In this document: piece after piece, positions 33,428 to 44,602 of the stretch
How the letters are laid out: each line of letters begins with the position of its first letter
Position numbering within the stretch: position 1 is the stretch's first letter
Origin: UBA6168 sp964508135
GTDB lineage: Bacteria; Bacteroidota; Bacteroidia; Chitinophagales; Saprospiraceae
Length of the DNA: 64,000 bases
Direction of reading: 5' to 3'
Assembly (NCBI GenBank): GCA_964508135.1
Contig: CAZDSU010000023.1
Coordinates: 1 to 64,000 of the forward strand
Position numbers and translations under genes: made by a program
The notes under the pieces: model-generated
Databases searched by the model: none
What the model was told of the DNA's origin: nothing
Seen by the model: only the letters and a program-made list of their open reading frames with translations

Positions 33428-33567
33428 AAACGTTTTTGCAGGTTTTCGACGGAGGATTTTATCACCAGTAGAAGCCCCTGTCGTCCCTTTTACTGAATCT
33501 GAACATACCTCAAACCCGAGAGCGGGAGTCTCAGGCGTTCGGTATCCCAATTTTGCCTTTCTCCCTA

Positions 33568-34971
33568 TCAAATATGCAACGCCCTATCCCCCGTAGCCGC
33601 CAGCGCCGCCTCTTTGATTGCCTCTGCATAAGTTGGGTGTGCATGGCTCATTCGGGCGCAGTCCTCCGCTGAGGCCCGGAACTCCATCAGTGTCACGGCG
33701 TCCGCAATCAGGTCGGCGGCTCGTGCGCCGACGATGTGCATCCCGAGTATCTCGTCGGTGTCCTTGTGGGCGAGGATTTTCACCATGCCCTCGGTGTCGG
33801 TGCTGGCACGGGCACGGCCAAGGGCCTTCATCGGGAATTTGCCAGTTTTGTAAGGTACGCCAGCAGCTTTGAGTTGCTCCTCCGTTTGACCTACGCTGGC
33901 CACCTCCGGCCAGGTATAAACCACGCCGGGGATGAGGTTGTAGTCAATATGTGGCTGTTGCCCTGCAATGGTCTCTGCCACGAAGACGCCCTCCTCCTCG
34001 GCCTTGTGGGCGAGCATGGCACCCTGTACCACGTCGCCGATGGCGTAGATGCCCGGCACGTTGGTTTGTAGGTGGTGGTCAACGGCGATGCGGCCTTTTT
34101 CGTCTTTCAGAACACCAGCGTTTTCGAGGCCGAGGTTGTCAGTGTAGGGTCTGCGGCCAATGGCAACGAGGCAGTAGTCTGCTTCGAGGTTGAATTTTTC
34201 CTCGCTGTCCCGTTTTTGCACCTCCACGGTCACACCTTTTTTGGTGGCCTTCACGGTGTTCACCTTGTGCTTCAGGTGGAATTTGAAGCCGAGGGATTTC
34301 AGCGCCCGCTGGAGTTCCTTGCTGCAATCGCTGTCCATCGTGGGAATGATGCGGTCCATGTATTCGACCACTTCGACTTCGGTGCCGAGGCGGGCATACA
34401 CCGACCCCAGTTCCAGCCCGATGACACCGCCGCCGATGATGACCATTCGCTTTGGCACTGCGTCAATATTGAGGGCTTCGGTGCTGGTGATGACCCGTTT
34501 TTTATCATAGTTGAACGCCTCCGGCACAATGGGCTTGGAGCCAGTGGCGATGATGGCCTTGTCCGTTTCGATTTCTTCTTTCGTTCCATCGGCCTTGGCG
34601 ATACTGATTTTGTTGGCCGTCACGAACGAGCCGTGCCCGGTGAACACATCAACCTTGTTTTTCTTCATTAAAAAATCAATGCCCTTCGTAGTCTGCTCTA
34701 CCACCTCATTTTTGCGCTTGACCATCTGCGGCATGTTGACCTTGAGGCCGGTGACGCCGATGCCGTGAAGTTCAAACTTGTGCTTGGCATTGTGGTAATG
34801 CTCGGAGCTGTCGAGCAGTGCCTTGGAGGGGATGCAGCCTACATTGAGGCAGGTGCCACCGAGCACGCCGTAGCGCTCGATGATGGCAGTCTTGAGGCCC
34901 AACTGGGCACAACGTATGGCGGCCACATAGCCGCCCGGGCCGGAGCCGATAATGGCAACGTCGTATTTCAT
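33568..34971 (-). CDS. lpdA: Dihydrolipoyl dehydrogenase
   Basis: E3 component of pyruvate, 2-oxoglutarate and related dehydrogenase complexes. It reoxidises dihydrolipoamide with NAD+. The 467-aa protein has FAD-binding IGSGPGGYVAAIRC, redox-active GGTCLNVGCIPSKALL (Cys pair), NAD-binding GGGVIGLELGSVYARLG, the second FAD motif (GIYAIGDVVQGAMLAHKAEEE) and the C-terminal His-Glu dyad in SHAHPTYAEAIKEAAL. Length is normal. No E1 or E2 gene is adjacent, so it may serve several complexes. Confidence 0.95.
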   Translation of the reverse strand: MKYDVAIIGSGPGGYVAAIRCAQLGLKTAIIERYGVLGGTCLNVGCIPSKALLDSSEHYHNAKHKFELHGIGVTGLKVNMPQMVKRKNEVVEQTTKGIDFLMKKNKVDVFTGHGSFVTANKISIAKADGTKEEIETDKAIIATGSKPIVPEAFNYDKKRVITSTEALNIDAVPKRMVIIGGGVIGLELGSVYARLGTEVEVVEYMDRIIPTMDSDCSKELQRALKSLGFKFHLKHKVNTVKATKKGVTVEVQKRDSEEKFNLEADYCLVAIGRRPYTDNLGLENAGVLKDEKGRIAVDHHLQTNVPGIYAIGDVVQGAMLAHKAEEEGVFVAETIAGQQPHIDYNLIPGVVYTWPEVASVGQTEEQLKAAGVPYKTGKFPMKALGRARASTDTEGMVKILAHKDTDEILGMHIVGARAADLIADAVTLMEFRASAEDCARMSHAHPTYAEAIKEAALAATGDRALHI

Positions 34972-34986
34972 GCTGGTTAGTTTTGG

Positions 34987-35048
34987 ATTATGAGTTATTA
35001 GCTATGAGTGGCAGGGATGCTCCTCATAACTCATCACCCATAACTTGT
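34987..35048. repeat. ATGAGTTAT-type stutter repeat
   Basis: Left ATTATGAGTTATTAGCTATG, right CTCATAACTCATCACCCATAAC, imperfect inverted arms between lpdA and ricT. It runs into the ricT stop codon. Confidence 0.75.
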
Positions 35049-36559
35049 TAGTTGCCACTTGGTGGGTTGCCGCCGCTTGGCGGGTTGCCGCCACGGCCTC
35101 CACCGCCTCTTCCACCACGGCGGTTTTTGCCGCCACGGCCACCTCGGTTGCGGCCACCGCCGCCACCTTCCGGACGATTGCCACCACCAGTTTGGGCGGG
35201 TGGCTCTTGGCCGGGCGGCGGTGGCTGCCTTGACTCTTGAGACCTAGCGGGTGGCGGATTGCCCCCACTGGGTCGGCGGTCGCCACGGTCGCGATCCCTA
35301 TCTCGGTTGCGGTCACGGTCGCCGCCCTCCTTGCGTTCAGTGGGCTGGCCTTCTCCACCACTCGCCTTGTTTTCGGGGCGGGCATCACGGGGCCTACCTT
35401 CTCCGCCACGGTCACCGGGGCGTTTCTTTTTCTTGCTTTTTTTGCGGCGCTCTTCCATTGGCAGCTCCACGACGCCGGTCAAATCACCAGTGCTGTACTC
35501 TGGCTCGTCCTCAACATTGGAGGTGTCGGCGACGATGACAAGGTTGGCAAGGTCATCGGGGAACTCGCCCTGCTTGATTTTATCCCGAACCGAGCGTACC
35601 TGGGCAAGGTCGAGGGCAAAGAGGCGGCCACGCCCGTGGTCCTTCTCGTAGGCGTAGTACATGAGGCCCTTGAAAATATCGGTTTTCACCAATACGGCCA
35701 TTCCCTCTTTCGTCTTGAGCTTGTCGGCGTCATCGGGGAAGTTGGAAAGTGCCTCCATGTACGTGTCCAGCTCGTAGTTAAGGCAGCATTTTAGGCGTCC
35801 ACATTGTCCGGAAAGCTTGGCTTGGTTGATGGCGAGGTTCTGGTAGCGGGCGGCTGCCGTGCCTACCGTGCGGTAGGAAGTGAGCCAAGTGGAGCAGCAA
35901 AGCTCCCGTCCGCAGGGGCCGATACCACCCACCCGGGAGGCTTCCTGACGGGCACCAATCTGGCGCATCTCGATTTTCATTTTAAAATCCTTGGCAAACT
36001 GCCGGATAAGCTCCCGAAAGTCCACCCGGCCATCGGCGGTGTAGTAGAACGTGGCTTTTTTTCCGTCGCCCTGGTATTCCACGTCGCCGATTTTCATGTT
36101 GAGGTTGAGGCTGCGGGCGATGGCACGGGCACGTATCATGGTTTCCTTCTCCGAATTGCGCACCTCGTCGAGCTTTTCGAGATCCCGCTCGTTCGCCTTG
36201 CGGATGACCTTGGGGAAATAGCCGTCCTGTGACACCCGTTTTTTGCGCATCTGGAGGCGTACCAGCTCGCCGGAAAGCGAGATGCGGCCAACATCGCAGC
36301 CAGCCTGTGTGTCCACCACCACCATGTCGCCCGTGCTGGCACGGGTATAGGGCTGATTGAAGTAAAACGCTTTTCGTGAGCCGTTCTTGAAGCTCACTTC
36401 CACCACCTGGAACGGGTCAACATCCTCGATTTCCATCGTGGTGAGCCAGTCGAAGGTATTGAGGCGGTTGCAACTGCCGGAGGCGCAACTGCCCTTGCTT
36501 CCGCAACCCGAAGGTGCCCCGTTATCTTTAGAACCTACTGTACATCCTGCACATGCCAT
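35048..36559 (-). CDS. ricT: RicT/YaaT-like PSP1-domain protein with RGG-rich tail
   Basis: A 503-aa protein of the PSP1 family. In Bacillus, RicT joins RicA and RicF in an Fe-S complex affecting RNase Y and mRNA maturation. Seen: a Cys-rich N-terminus (CAGCTVGS, CGSKGSCASGSC), the PSP1 core, and CGRELCCSTWL and CGRLKCCLNYE near 225-260 as cluster-ligand candidates. The last 120 residues are low complexity: KSKKKKRPGDRGG, then Arg/Gly/Pro-rich RGG-type boxes suggestive of RNA binding. The extra N-terminal codons up to 36616 come from a repeat and are trimmed. It lies next to holB, as yaaT does in Bacillus. Confidence 0.88.
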   Translation of the reverse strand: MACAGCTVGSKDNGAPSGCGSKGSCASGSCNRLNTFDWLTTMEIEDVDPFQVVEVSFKNGSRKAFYFNQPYTRASTGDMVVVDTQAGCDVGRISLSGELVRLQMRKKRVSQDGYFPKVIRKANERDLEKLDEVRNSEKETMIRARAIARSLNLNMKIGDVEYQGDGKKATFYYTADGRVDFRELIRQFAKDFKMKIEMRQIGARQEASRVGGIGPCGRELCCSTWLTSYRTVGTAAARYQNLAINQAKLSGQCGRLKCCLNYELDTYMEALSNFPDDADKLKTKEGMAVLVKTDIFKGLMYYAYEKDHGRGRLFALDLAQVRSVRDKIKQGEFPDDLANLVIVADTSNVEDEPEYSTGDLTGVVELPMEERRKKSKKKKRPGDRGGEGRPRDARPENKASGGEGQPTERKEGGDRDRNRDRDRDRGDRRPSGGNPPPARSQESRQPPPPGQEPPAQTGGGNRPEGGGGGRNRGGRGGKNRRGGRGGGGRGGNPPSGGNPPSGN

Positions 36560-36562
36560 AAT

Positions 36563-36655
36563 CTTGGAAATTGGGAAATTGGGAAATTGGGAAATTGGGC
36601 ATCGGAAGTTGGCCAAGGCCTGCTTCCAATTTCTAATTTCTTAATTTCTCAATAT
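36563..36655. repeat. AAATTGGG-type stutter repeat with inverted arm
   Basis: Four copies of the 8-nt AAATTGGG unit (36563-36600), a 25-nt spacer, then inverted CCAATTTCTAATTTCTTAATTTC (36625-36655). The right arm supplies the last residues and the stop codon of holB. The left arm begins three bases from the ricT start. Confidence 0.9.
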
Positions 36656-37744
36656 CTTATTTAGCTGAATGGACGCATCCAAAAAAAGCAGCTTCTGGTT
36701 GGCGTTCCGTTCGATGTGGAACGAGCAATCGTTGAAGAGCTTCGCAATGCGCTCGATTTGCCCAAACCCGATGATTTTGCTCAGGTTTTGGGCGGTTTTG
36801 AGTTCTTCCGGCAGCAGTCGTACCTGCTGGTCTCCGGTGGTTTTTAGGAGCATGTACTCCCGCATGAAATGCAGGGCGTACTGCAAAAACTGCTTCTGGT
36901 TTTCACGTCCCAGTTCAGCGAAGGTTTCAGTCCAGGTGGCCATTTCCACGCCGTTGCCCTGGTAGCACTTGCGCAGCCAGTCGAGGAACAGGTTCGAGTT
37001 GTCCTTCATTGGCTGTGCGGCAATGTTCAGGGCTTCGTTGAGGTTGCCTGCGGCCAAATGGGCGATGGAGCGTGCTTTTGCCGAAGGCAACCCTTTCAGG
37101 GTGACAAGGCCTGCTTCCACTTCCTCGTCGCTTAGGCGGTTGACTTTCACAAGTTGGCAGCGGGAGAGGATGGTATTCAGAATCAGCTCTTGGTTCTCTG
37201 CCACGAGGAGGATGAGCGTGTCGTCGGGCGGCTCCTCAATGAGCTTCAGCAAGCGGTTTCCCTCCTTGCCGAGGTACTCCGGCAGCCACATCACCAGTAT
37301 TTTGTAACTGCCCTCGAAGGCTTTCAGGCTCAATTTTTTGATGATGCTTACGCACTCCTCCTTGTTGATGTTGCCCTGCTTGTTCTCCGCCCCGATGCTT
37401 TGCAGCCACTGGTTCACGTCCAAGTATGGGTTTTCCGCAAGGGCCTTGCGCCAGTCGGCGATGTGGTTGTCACTGATGACGTTGGCGCCGACGGTCGGGA
37501 ACGAGAAGTGCAAGTCTGGGTGGATGAGCTTTTCCACCTTGCTGCACTGGTTGCACTGCCCGCAGGCATCGCCGTCCTGTTTGTTTTGGCACAAAACGTA
37601 CTGCGCAAACGCCACTGCCAACGCCAAATCGCCACTTCCTGGCGCACCCAACAGCAAGAGTGCGTGCGGGATGCGCTCGCTGTCCGCCATGTGCCGCAAT
37701 TGGGCTTTGGCGGCGGGTTGGCCGATGACAGTGTTGAAACGCAA
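36641..37744 (-). CDS. holB: DNA polymerase III delta' subunit
   Basis: Clamp-loader subunit of about 367 aa. RFNTVIGQPAAKAQL opens the AAA+ domain. The P-loop reads GAPGSGDLALA, without the GKT of an active ATPase, as expected for delta'. A zinc-binding CGQCNQCSKVE follows, and the LSRCQLVKVNRLS segment holds the SRC motif. The C-terminal helical domain forms the collar. The start is uncertain: the frame runs upstream through a repeat to a TTG at 37798. The TTG at 37744 gives the family-like (M)RFNTVIGQ and is chosen. Neighbour of ricT. Confidence 0.9.
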   Translation of the reverse strand: MRFNTVIGQPAAKAQLRHMADSERIPHALLLLGAPGSGDLALAVAFAQYVLCQNKQDGDACGQCNQCSKVEKLIHPDLHFSFPTVGANVISDNHIADWRKALAENPYLDVNQWLQSIGAENKQGNINKEECVSIIKKLSLKAFEGSYKILVMWLPEYLGKEGNRLLKLIEEPPDDTLILLVAENQELILNTILSRCQLVKVNRLSDEEVEAGLVTLKGLPSAKARSIAHLAAGNLNEALNIAAQPMKDNSNLFLDWLRKCYQGNGVEMATWTETFAELGRENQKQFLQYALHFMREYMLLKTTGDQQVRLLPEELKTAQNLSKIIGFGQIERIAKLFNDCSFHIERNANQKLLFLDASIQLNKILRN

Positions 37745-37812
37745 ATTGGAAATTAGGAAATTGAGAAATTGGAAATTGGGGAATTGCAATGGACACAATT
37801 TCTCAATTTCCA
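37742..37812. repeat. AAATTGGG-type stutter repeat at the holB start
   Basis: Five copies of AAATTGGA/AAATTGAG-like units (37743-37784), then inverted ACAATTTCTCAATTTCC (37796-37812). Same family as 36563-36655 at the other end of holB. The array replaces the sequence where an ATG start would be expected. Confidence 0.85.
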
Positions 37813-37816
37813 GCTT

Positions 37817-38284
37817 TTACTGGTTTAGCCATTCCAAAATCATAGCATCCAAGGGGCTGGCGGAAGGTGGGAAGCAATGGACGAGGCGGCCCTGTTCGTC
37901 AAGGGCATATTTTTGAAAATTCCAGGTTACTTGGCTATCAAGGACGCCATTCTGCGATTTTTGCGTCAGCCAATGGTAAACTGGGTGGGTGGTCACGTCA
38001 ATTTTCGCTGAAAGCGGAAAAGTAACGCCGTACTGCCGGGTGCAAAATGCTTGAATTTCGTGGTTTGACCCCGGCTCCTGCCCGCCGAAATTATTGGCAG
38101 GAAAACCCACTATCGTTAATTTATCTCCAAACTCCTCGTACAATTCTTGTAGTTGCTGGTATTGTGGCGTGTAACCGCATTCCGAAGCAACGTTCACGAC
38201 CAGGATTTTTTTGCCCGCAAAGGCAGCAAAATCTATCGTTCCCCCCTCAATTCCTTCTACCTTGAATGTATGAATCGTGTTCAC
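37817..38284 (-). CDS. Glutathione peroxidase family protein
   Basis: A 155-aa thiol peroxidase that reduces hydroperoxides, probably with thioredoxin as donor, since most bacterial Cys-type members use it. NVASECGYTPQYQQL near residue 36 holds the peroxidatic Cys. GFPANNFGGQEPGSN contributes the conserved Gln, with Ala in place of the usual resolving-region Cys of FPCNQF. VTWNFQKY contains the conserved Trp and Asn. Length is normal. It lies between holB and the LytTR gene on one strand, separated by repeats. Confidence 0.93.
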   Translation of the reverse strand: MNTIHTFKVEGIEGGTIDFAAFAGKKILVVNVASECGYTPQYQQLQELYEEFGDKLTIVGFPANNFGGQEPGSNHEIQAFCTRQYGVTFPLSAKIDVTTHPVYHWLTQKSQNGVLDSQVTWNFQKYALDEQGRLVHCFPPSASPLDAMILEWLNQ

Positions 38285-38330
38285 AAATATTTTTTACTGA
38301 TAAAAATCAGTGACGGCCAAAGGTATGAAG

Positions 38331-38383
38331 ATTTACGATTTTGGGATTGACGATTTACGATTGGGGGCAATCGTAAATCAAAG
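38331..38383. repeat. GATTTACGATT-type stutter repeat
   Basis: Two forward GATTTACGATT units and one inverted AATCGTAAATC. It reaches into the stop codon of the LytTR response-regulator gene. Confidence 0.75.
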
Positions 38384-39115
38384 CTCCCGTTTCCACAGCC
38401 GCCCAGCAATCAGCGTATTGAAAATCGTGTCCTGCAAGCTGCGGCTGACGGGGATTTGCTTGCCCTTGATAACGAGGTTGCTGCCGTCCACCAGCTCCAC
38501 TTTTTCGAGGGAAACGAGGAAGGAGCGATGCACCCGCAAAAACCTGTCAGGCGGTAGTTCCCGCTCCAACTGCTTGAGCGACAACAAGGTCAGGTAGCGT
38601 TTTTGCTCAGTGTAAATGAAGACGTAGTCCTTTTCGCTCTCAAAATACAGCACATCGGCCAGCTTGATTTTGATGAACTGACCGTCGCATTTGATGAAAA
38701 AAAACTCGGGGCTGGCAGGTATGGGTTCAGCGGGCTTTGCCAGGTTTTGGCGCTGCATTTCAAAGAAGGACTGCGCCTTGTTGGCTGCCTTGAGGAACCG
38801 CTGAAACGAAATCGGCTTCACGAGGTAGTCCAGTGCATTCAGCTCAAACCCCTCGATGGCGTAGTCGCGGTAGGCCGTCGTGAAGATGACCGCTGGCGGG
38901 TTTTCGAGGGAGCGCACGAACTCGATGCCAGTGAGGTCAGGCATCTGGATGTCGAGGAAAAGCAGGTCAATCTTCTCCCGGTGCAGCACGTCGTTGGCCT
39001 CCACGGCGCTCTTGCAGATGCCTTCCAAGGAGAGGAACGGCACTTGCTGCACGTATCCGGCAAGGCCCTTGCGGGCCACGGGTTCATCGTCCACCACAAG
39101 GCATTTTATTGTCAT
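38378..39115 (-). CDS. LytTR-family response regulator
   Basis: A 245-aa DNA-binding regulator. The receiver domain shows CLVVDDEP and the phosphorylated Asp in LLFLDIQMPDLTG (residue 55), with the conserved Thr/Lys switch (FTTAYRDYA, YLVKPISFQRF). The C-terminal LytTR domain (about 140-245) has FFIKCDGQFIKIKLADVLYFE and FLRVHRSFLVSLEKV. The frame extends 33 codons upstream through a repeat (LNHLNHLNHLNQK) that is not part of the family; the ATG before TIKCLVVDDEP is chosen. It works with the LytS-type kinase encoded upstream. Confidence 0.93.
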   Translation of the reverse strand: MTIKCLVVDDEPVARKGLAGYVQQVPFLSLEGICKSAVEANDVLHREKIDLLFLDIQMPDLTGIEFVRSLENPPAVIFTTAYRDYAIEGFELNALDYLVKPISFQRFLKAANKAQSFFEMQRQNLAKPAEPIPASPEFFFIKCDGQFIKIKLADVLYFESEKDYVFIYTEQKRYLTLLSLKQLERELPPDRFLRVHRSFLVSLEKVELVDGSNLVIKGKQIPVSRSLQDTIFNTLIAGRLWKREL

Positions 39116-39123
39116 ATCTTTTT

Positions 39124-39203
39124 GGTTTAGATGGTTTAGATGGTTTAGATGGTTTAGATAGGTCCCAACTAAACCTTCTAAACCCTCTAAACTCCCTAAA
39201 CCT
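39124..39203. repeat. GGTTTAGAT tandem repeat with inverted arm
   Basis: Four copies of the 9-nt GGTTTAGAT unit, a short spacer, then inverted AACTAAACCTTCTAAACCCTC units. It fills the gap between the kinase stop and the regulator start. Confidence 0.9.
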
Positions 39204-39210
39204 CCATCGG

Positions 39211-40242
39211 TCATTTCAAGTTGATTTTCAAGTGTGATTTGTAGGTGTCGCCATCGTCCTCGATGGTGAGTTCGTGGCGGTTGGGGTAGGTCAGGGCAAG
39301 TCGGCGCTGTACGTTTTTCAACCCGATGCCGCCGACCCGTTCCTTGTTGCGGCTGTTTTGGTTGATGCTGTTTTCGATGGTGAAGTCGAGTACGCCATCC
39401 TTCACTTCGAGGTGGACGCCAACCCGGTAGCCCGTGGAATTGGAGCTGTACTTGAAGGCATTTTCGACGAAGGGAATCAGGAGCATGGGCACGATCACGT
39501 TGCCGTTGGTGTGACTGGGCAATTCGCAGCTCAGGTCGAGCAGGTCTTCATCGTGCCGCAAGCGCTGGAGTTCGATGTAGTTCTGGAGGTAGTTCACCTC
39601 CTTGTCGAGGTCAATCCAGTCCTTGTTGTAGTCGTAGAGCTGGTGGCTGAGGGTGTCGGAAAACTTGAGCAGCGCCTCCTTGGCCCGCTCGTCCTCCTTT
39701 TGCTCCATCAGAAAATAAATCGTGTTGAGCGTGTTGAAAATAAAGTGCGGGTTGATTTGCGACTTGAGCATCTCCAACTCACTTTCGAGGTTTTTTTTCT
39801 CCAATTGCACCGCGTAGTTGTTGCGCTCGTGCCACTGCTGGATGAACTTGAATGCCGTGGTGAACGCCACCAGCACCATCGTGTCCACCGACAAGGTGAA
39901 AGTAGGCTCCCAGGAGAAATAGTAGTCCCTCGGCGAAATGAAGGCCCGCATGAAGAGGTTCACCAACCAGGCATTGAGGATGATGATGGCAAAGATGCTG
40001 ATGGTATAAAACAGCGCCTTTCGCTGTTTGATGAGGTATTTTGGTATCCAATAATAGTAATTGAAATAGACCACGCCCATGGAGCCGAGCACCGTCGGGA
40101 GGTTGAACGTGTCCTTGAACTGAGAAATGAAAACCACGTCCTGCATACTGGCAAACACCCAGTAAATCAGCCAAAAGACAGCATGAAACGCCAGCGAATT
40201 GATGGGCAGCGTTTCGGGCAGGGCTTGCGGTTGTTGTTCCAT
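39211..40242 (-). CDS. LytS/YehU-type sensor histidine kinase
   Basis: A 343-aa membrane kinase. Four hydrophobic segments in the first 130 residues are followed by a short coiled coil. The His_kinase domain has SQINPHFIFNTLNTIYFLM (phospho-acceptor His). The C-terminal ATPase shows LIPFVENAFKYSSN (N box) and GGIGLKNVQRRL (G box). It phosphorylates the LytTR regulator downstream. The signal is unknown; no extracytoplasmic domain of size is present. A TACTTTTG -7-like element ends 4 nt before the ATG, so the mRNA may be almost leaderless. Confidence 0.93.
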   Translation of the reverse strand: MEQQPQALPETLPINSLAFHAVFWLIYWVFASMQDVVFISQFKDTFNLPTVLGSMGVVYFNYYYWIPKYLIKQRKALFYTISIFAIIILNAWLVNLFMRAFISPRDYYFSWEPTFTLSVDTMVLVAFTTAFKFIQQWHERNNYAVQLEKKNLESELEMLKSQINPHFIFNTLNTIYFLMEQKEDERAKEALLKFSDTLSHQLYDYNKDWIDLDKEVNYLQNYIELQRLRHDEDLLDLSCELPSHTNGNVIVPMLLIPFVENAFKYSSNSTGYRVGVHLEVKDGVLDFTIENSINQNSRNKERVGGIGLKNVQRRLALTYPNRHELTIEDDGDTYKSHLKINLK

Positions 40243-40414
40243 TCGGCAAAAGTAAGCATTCAGAGGATTTCAGGTTTCGTTGGGTTTCAGGGAATACCTG
40301 TACCGAAATTACTGTCGGGGCATTTCTGGGGAAAACCTAATTTTGCCAATCAGTTTGAAACGATTTTTCCTTAAAAATCACCTAGCAACGCAAGTTGTAA
40401 TCACTGAATTTACC

Positions 40415-41368
40415 ATGAAAAATAGAGCCATTCCACTCGTTGACCTCGCCAAATTCACGCACGGCACGCCTGAGCAACGCACCGAGTTCGTTGCAGAACT
40501 CGGCAAGGCGTTCCACGAAATCGGCTTCGTCGGCGTCATCAACCACGGCATCCCCAAACAGTTGATTGATGATTTTTACCGCAGTAGCCGGGCATTTTTC
40601 GCCCTTCCAGAGGAGGTGAAGCGTCAGTATGAGATACCTGGCCTCGCTGGCCAACGGGGTTATACTTCCTTCGGAAAGGAGCATGCCAAGCAATCGAAAG
40701 TGGCAGACTTGAAGGAGTTTTTCCAGATTGGTCAAGAAGCTGCCGGGGGCGAAGTGCCCGCCGAGCACTACCCACCCAATGTGGAAGTGGCCGAACAGCC
40801 GGAGTTTTTGCGCTTGGGCAAGGAACTTTACCGCAGCTTTGAAAAATCAGGCGGGCAATTGCTCAAGGCCATTTCCATCCACCTCCGCCTCGGTGAAATC
40901 TATTTTGACCAGCACATCCACCTCGGCAACAGCATCCTCCGGGCGATTTTCTACCCGCCCATCATGCAGGAGCCAGCCAGCGCCATCCGGGCCGAGCAGC
41001 ACGAGGACATCAACCTCATCACCCTGCTGGTGGGTGCGTCCGCTGGCGGCCTCCAAGTGCTCACGATGGACAACGAGTGGCTGGAAGTGGTGCCCGAGAA
41101 GGACGAAATCGTCATCAACGTCGGCGACATGCTCCAGCGCCTGACCAACAATTACCTGAAATCCACCACCCACCGGGTCGTGAACCCGCCGAGGGTCGAG
41201 TGGCACAACTCCCGCCTCAGCATCCCGTTCTTCCTGCACCCCCGCAGTGACATGAACTTGAGTTGTTTGCCCTCAACTGTCACCGCCGAAAGTCCACTGG
41301 CTTACGAGCCGATCACGGCTGGGGAGTATTTGAATGAAAGGTTGCGGGAGATTGGGTTGAAGAAATAG
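40415..41368 (+). CDS. Isopenicillin N synthase-like 2OG/Fe(II) oxygenase
   Basis: A 317-aa non-haem iron dioxygenase. The DIOX_N part (IPLVDLAKFTHGTPEQR, then FHEIGFVGVINHG) is followed by the double-stranded beta-helix core with metal ligands HED in AEQHEDINLITLLV, the distal His in STTHRVVNP and the 2-oxoglutarate-binding Arg in NSRLSIPFF. Substrate unknown. Bacterial homologues are numerous and mostly uncharacterised. The frame extends 45 codons upstream to 40280 without conserved sequence; the ATG before KNRAIPLVD is chosen. A terminator follows. Confidence 0.92.
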   Translation: MKNRAIPLVDLAKFTHGTPEQRTEFVAELGKAFHEIGFVGVINHGIPKQLIDDFYRSSRAFFALPEEVKRQYEIPGLAGQRGYTSFGKEHAKQSKVADLKEFFQIGQEAAGGEVPAEHYPPNVEVAEQPEFLRLGKELYRSFEKSGGQLLKAISIHLRLGEIYFDQHIHLGNSILRAIFYPPIMQEPASAIRAEQHEDINLITLLVGASAGGLQVLTMDNEWLEVVPEKDEIVINVGDMLQRLTNNYLKSTTHRVVNPPRVEWHNSRLSIPFFLHPRSDMNLSCLPSTVTAESPLAYEPITAGEYLNERLREIGLKK

Positions 41369-41397
41369 TTTTGAGTTTGGCGCAGCCATAGCAATCA

Positions 41398-41430
41398 AGA
41401 AAAGCCTCGGCAAGTCGTCGGGGCTTTTTT
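41398..41430 (+). terminator. Rho-independent terminator after the oxygenase gene
   Basis: AAAAGCCTCGG / CGGGGCTTTTTT imperfect stem around CAAGTCGT, ending in six T residues, about 30 nt after the stop codon. Confidence 0.75.
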
Positions 41431-41495
41431 GTTTCGCTTCGAAAAACCATAAGTCTCTTCAATGGTTTTATTCACTCCTTTACCCCCAAATCCCC

Positions 41496-41503
41496 TACCT
41501 TCG
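41496..41503 (+). promoter_or_regulatory. -7 element candidate for uvrA
   Basis: TACCTTCG followed by CACC, identical in 12 bases to the element upstream of thiL. No TTTG is found at the expected -33. Confidence 0.4.
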
Positions 41504-41525
41504 CACCTCGTCCGCCCGAACATAC

Positions 41526-44554
<3,029 letters not shown>

Positions 44555-44564
<10 letters not shown>

Positions 44565-44585
44565 CTTGGTTTTGTTGTACTTTTG
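44555..44585 (+). promoter_or_regulatory. Promoter of the second ATPase/TOPRIM pair
   Basis: GTTG (44555-44558), 19 nt, TACTTTTG (44578-44585). It starts inside the last codons of uvrA, so the module can be read independently of uvrA. Predicted start near 44592, leader about 11 nt. Confidence 0.5.
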
Positions 44586-44602
44586 TAATCAAATGATAAT
44601 CA

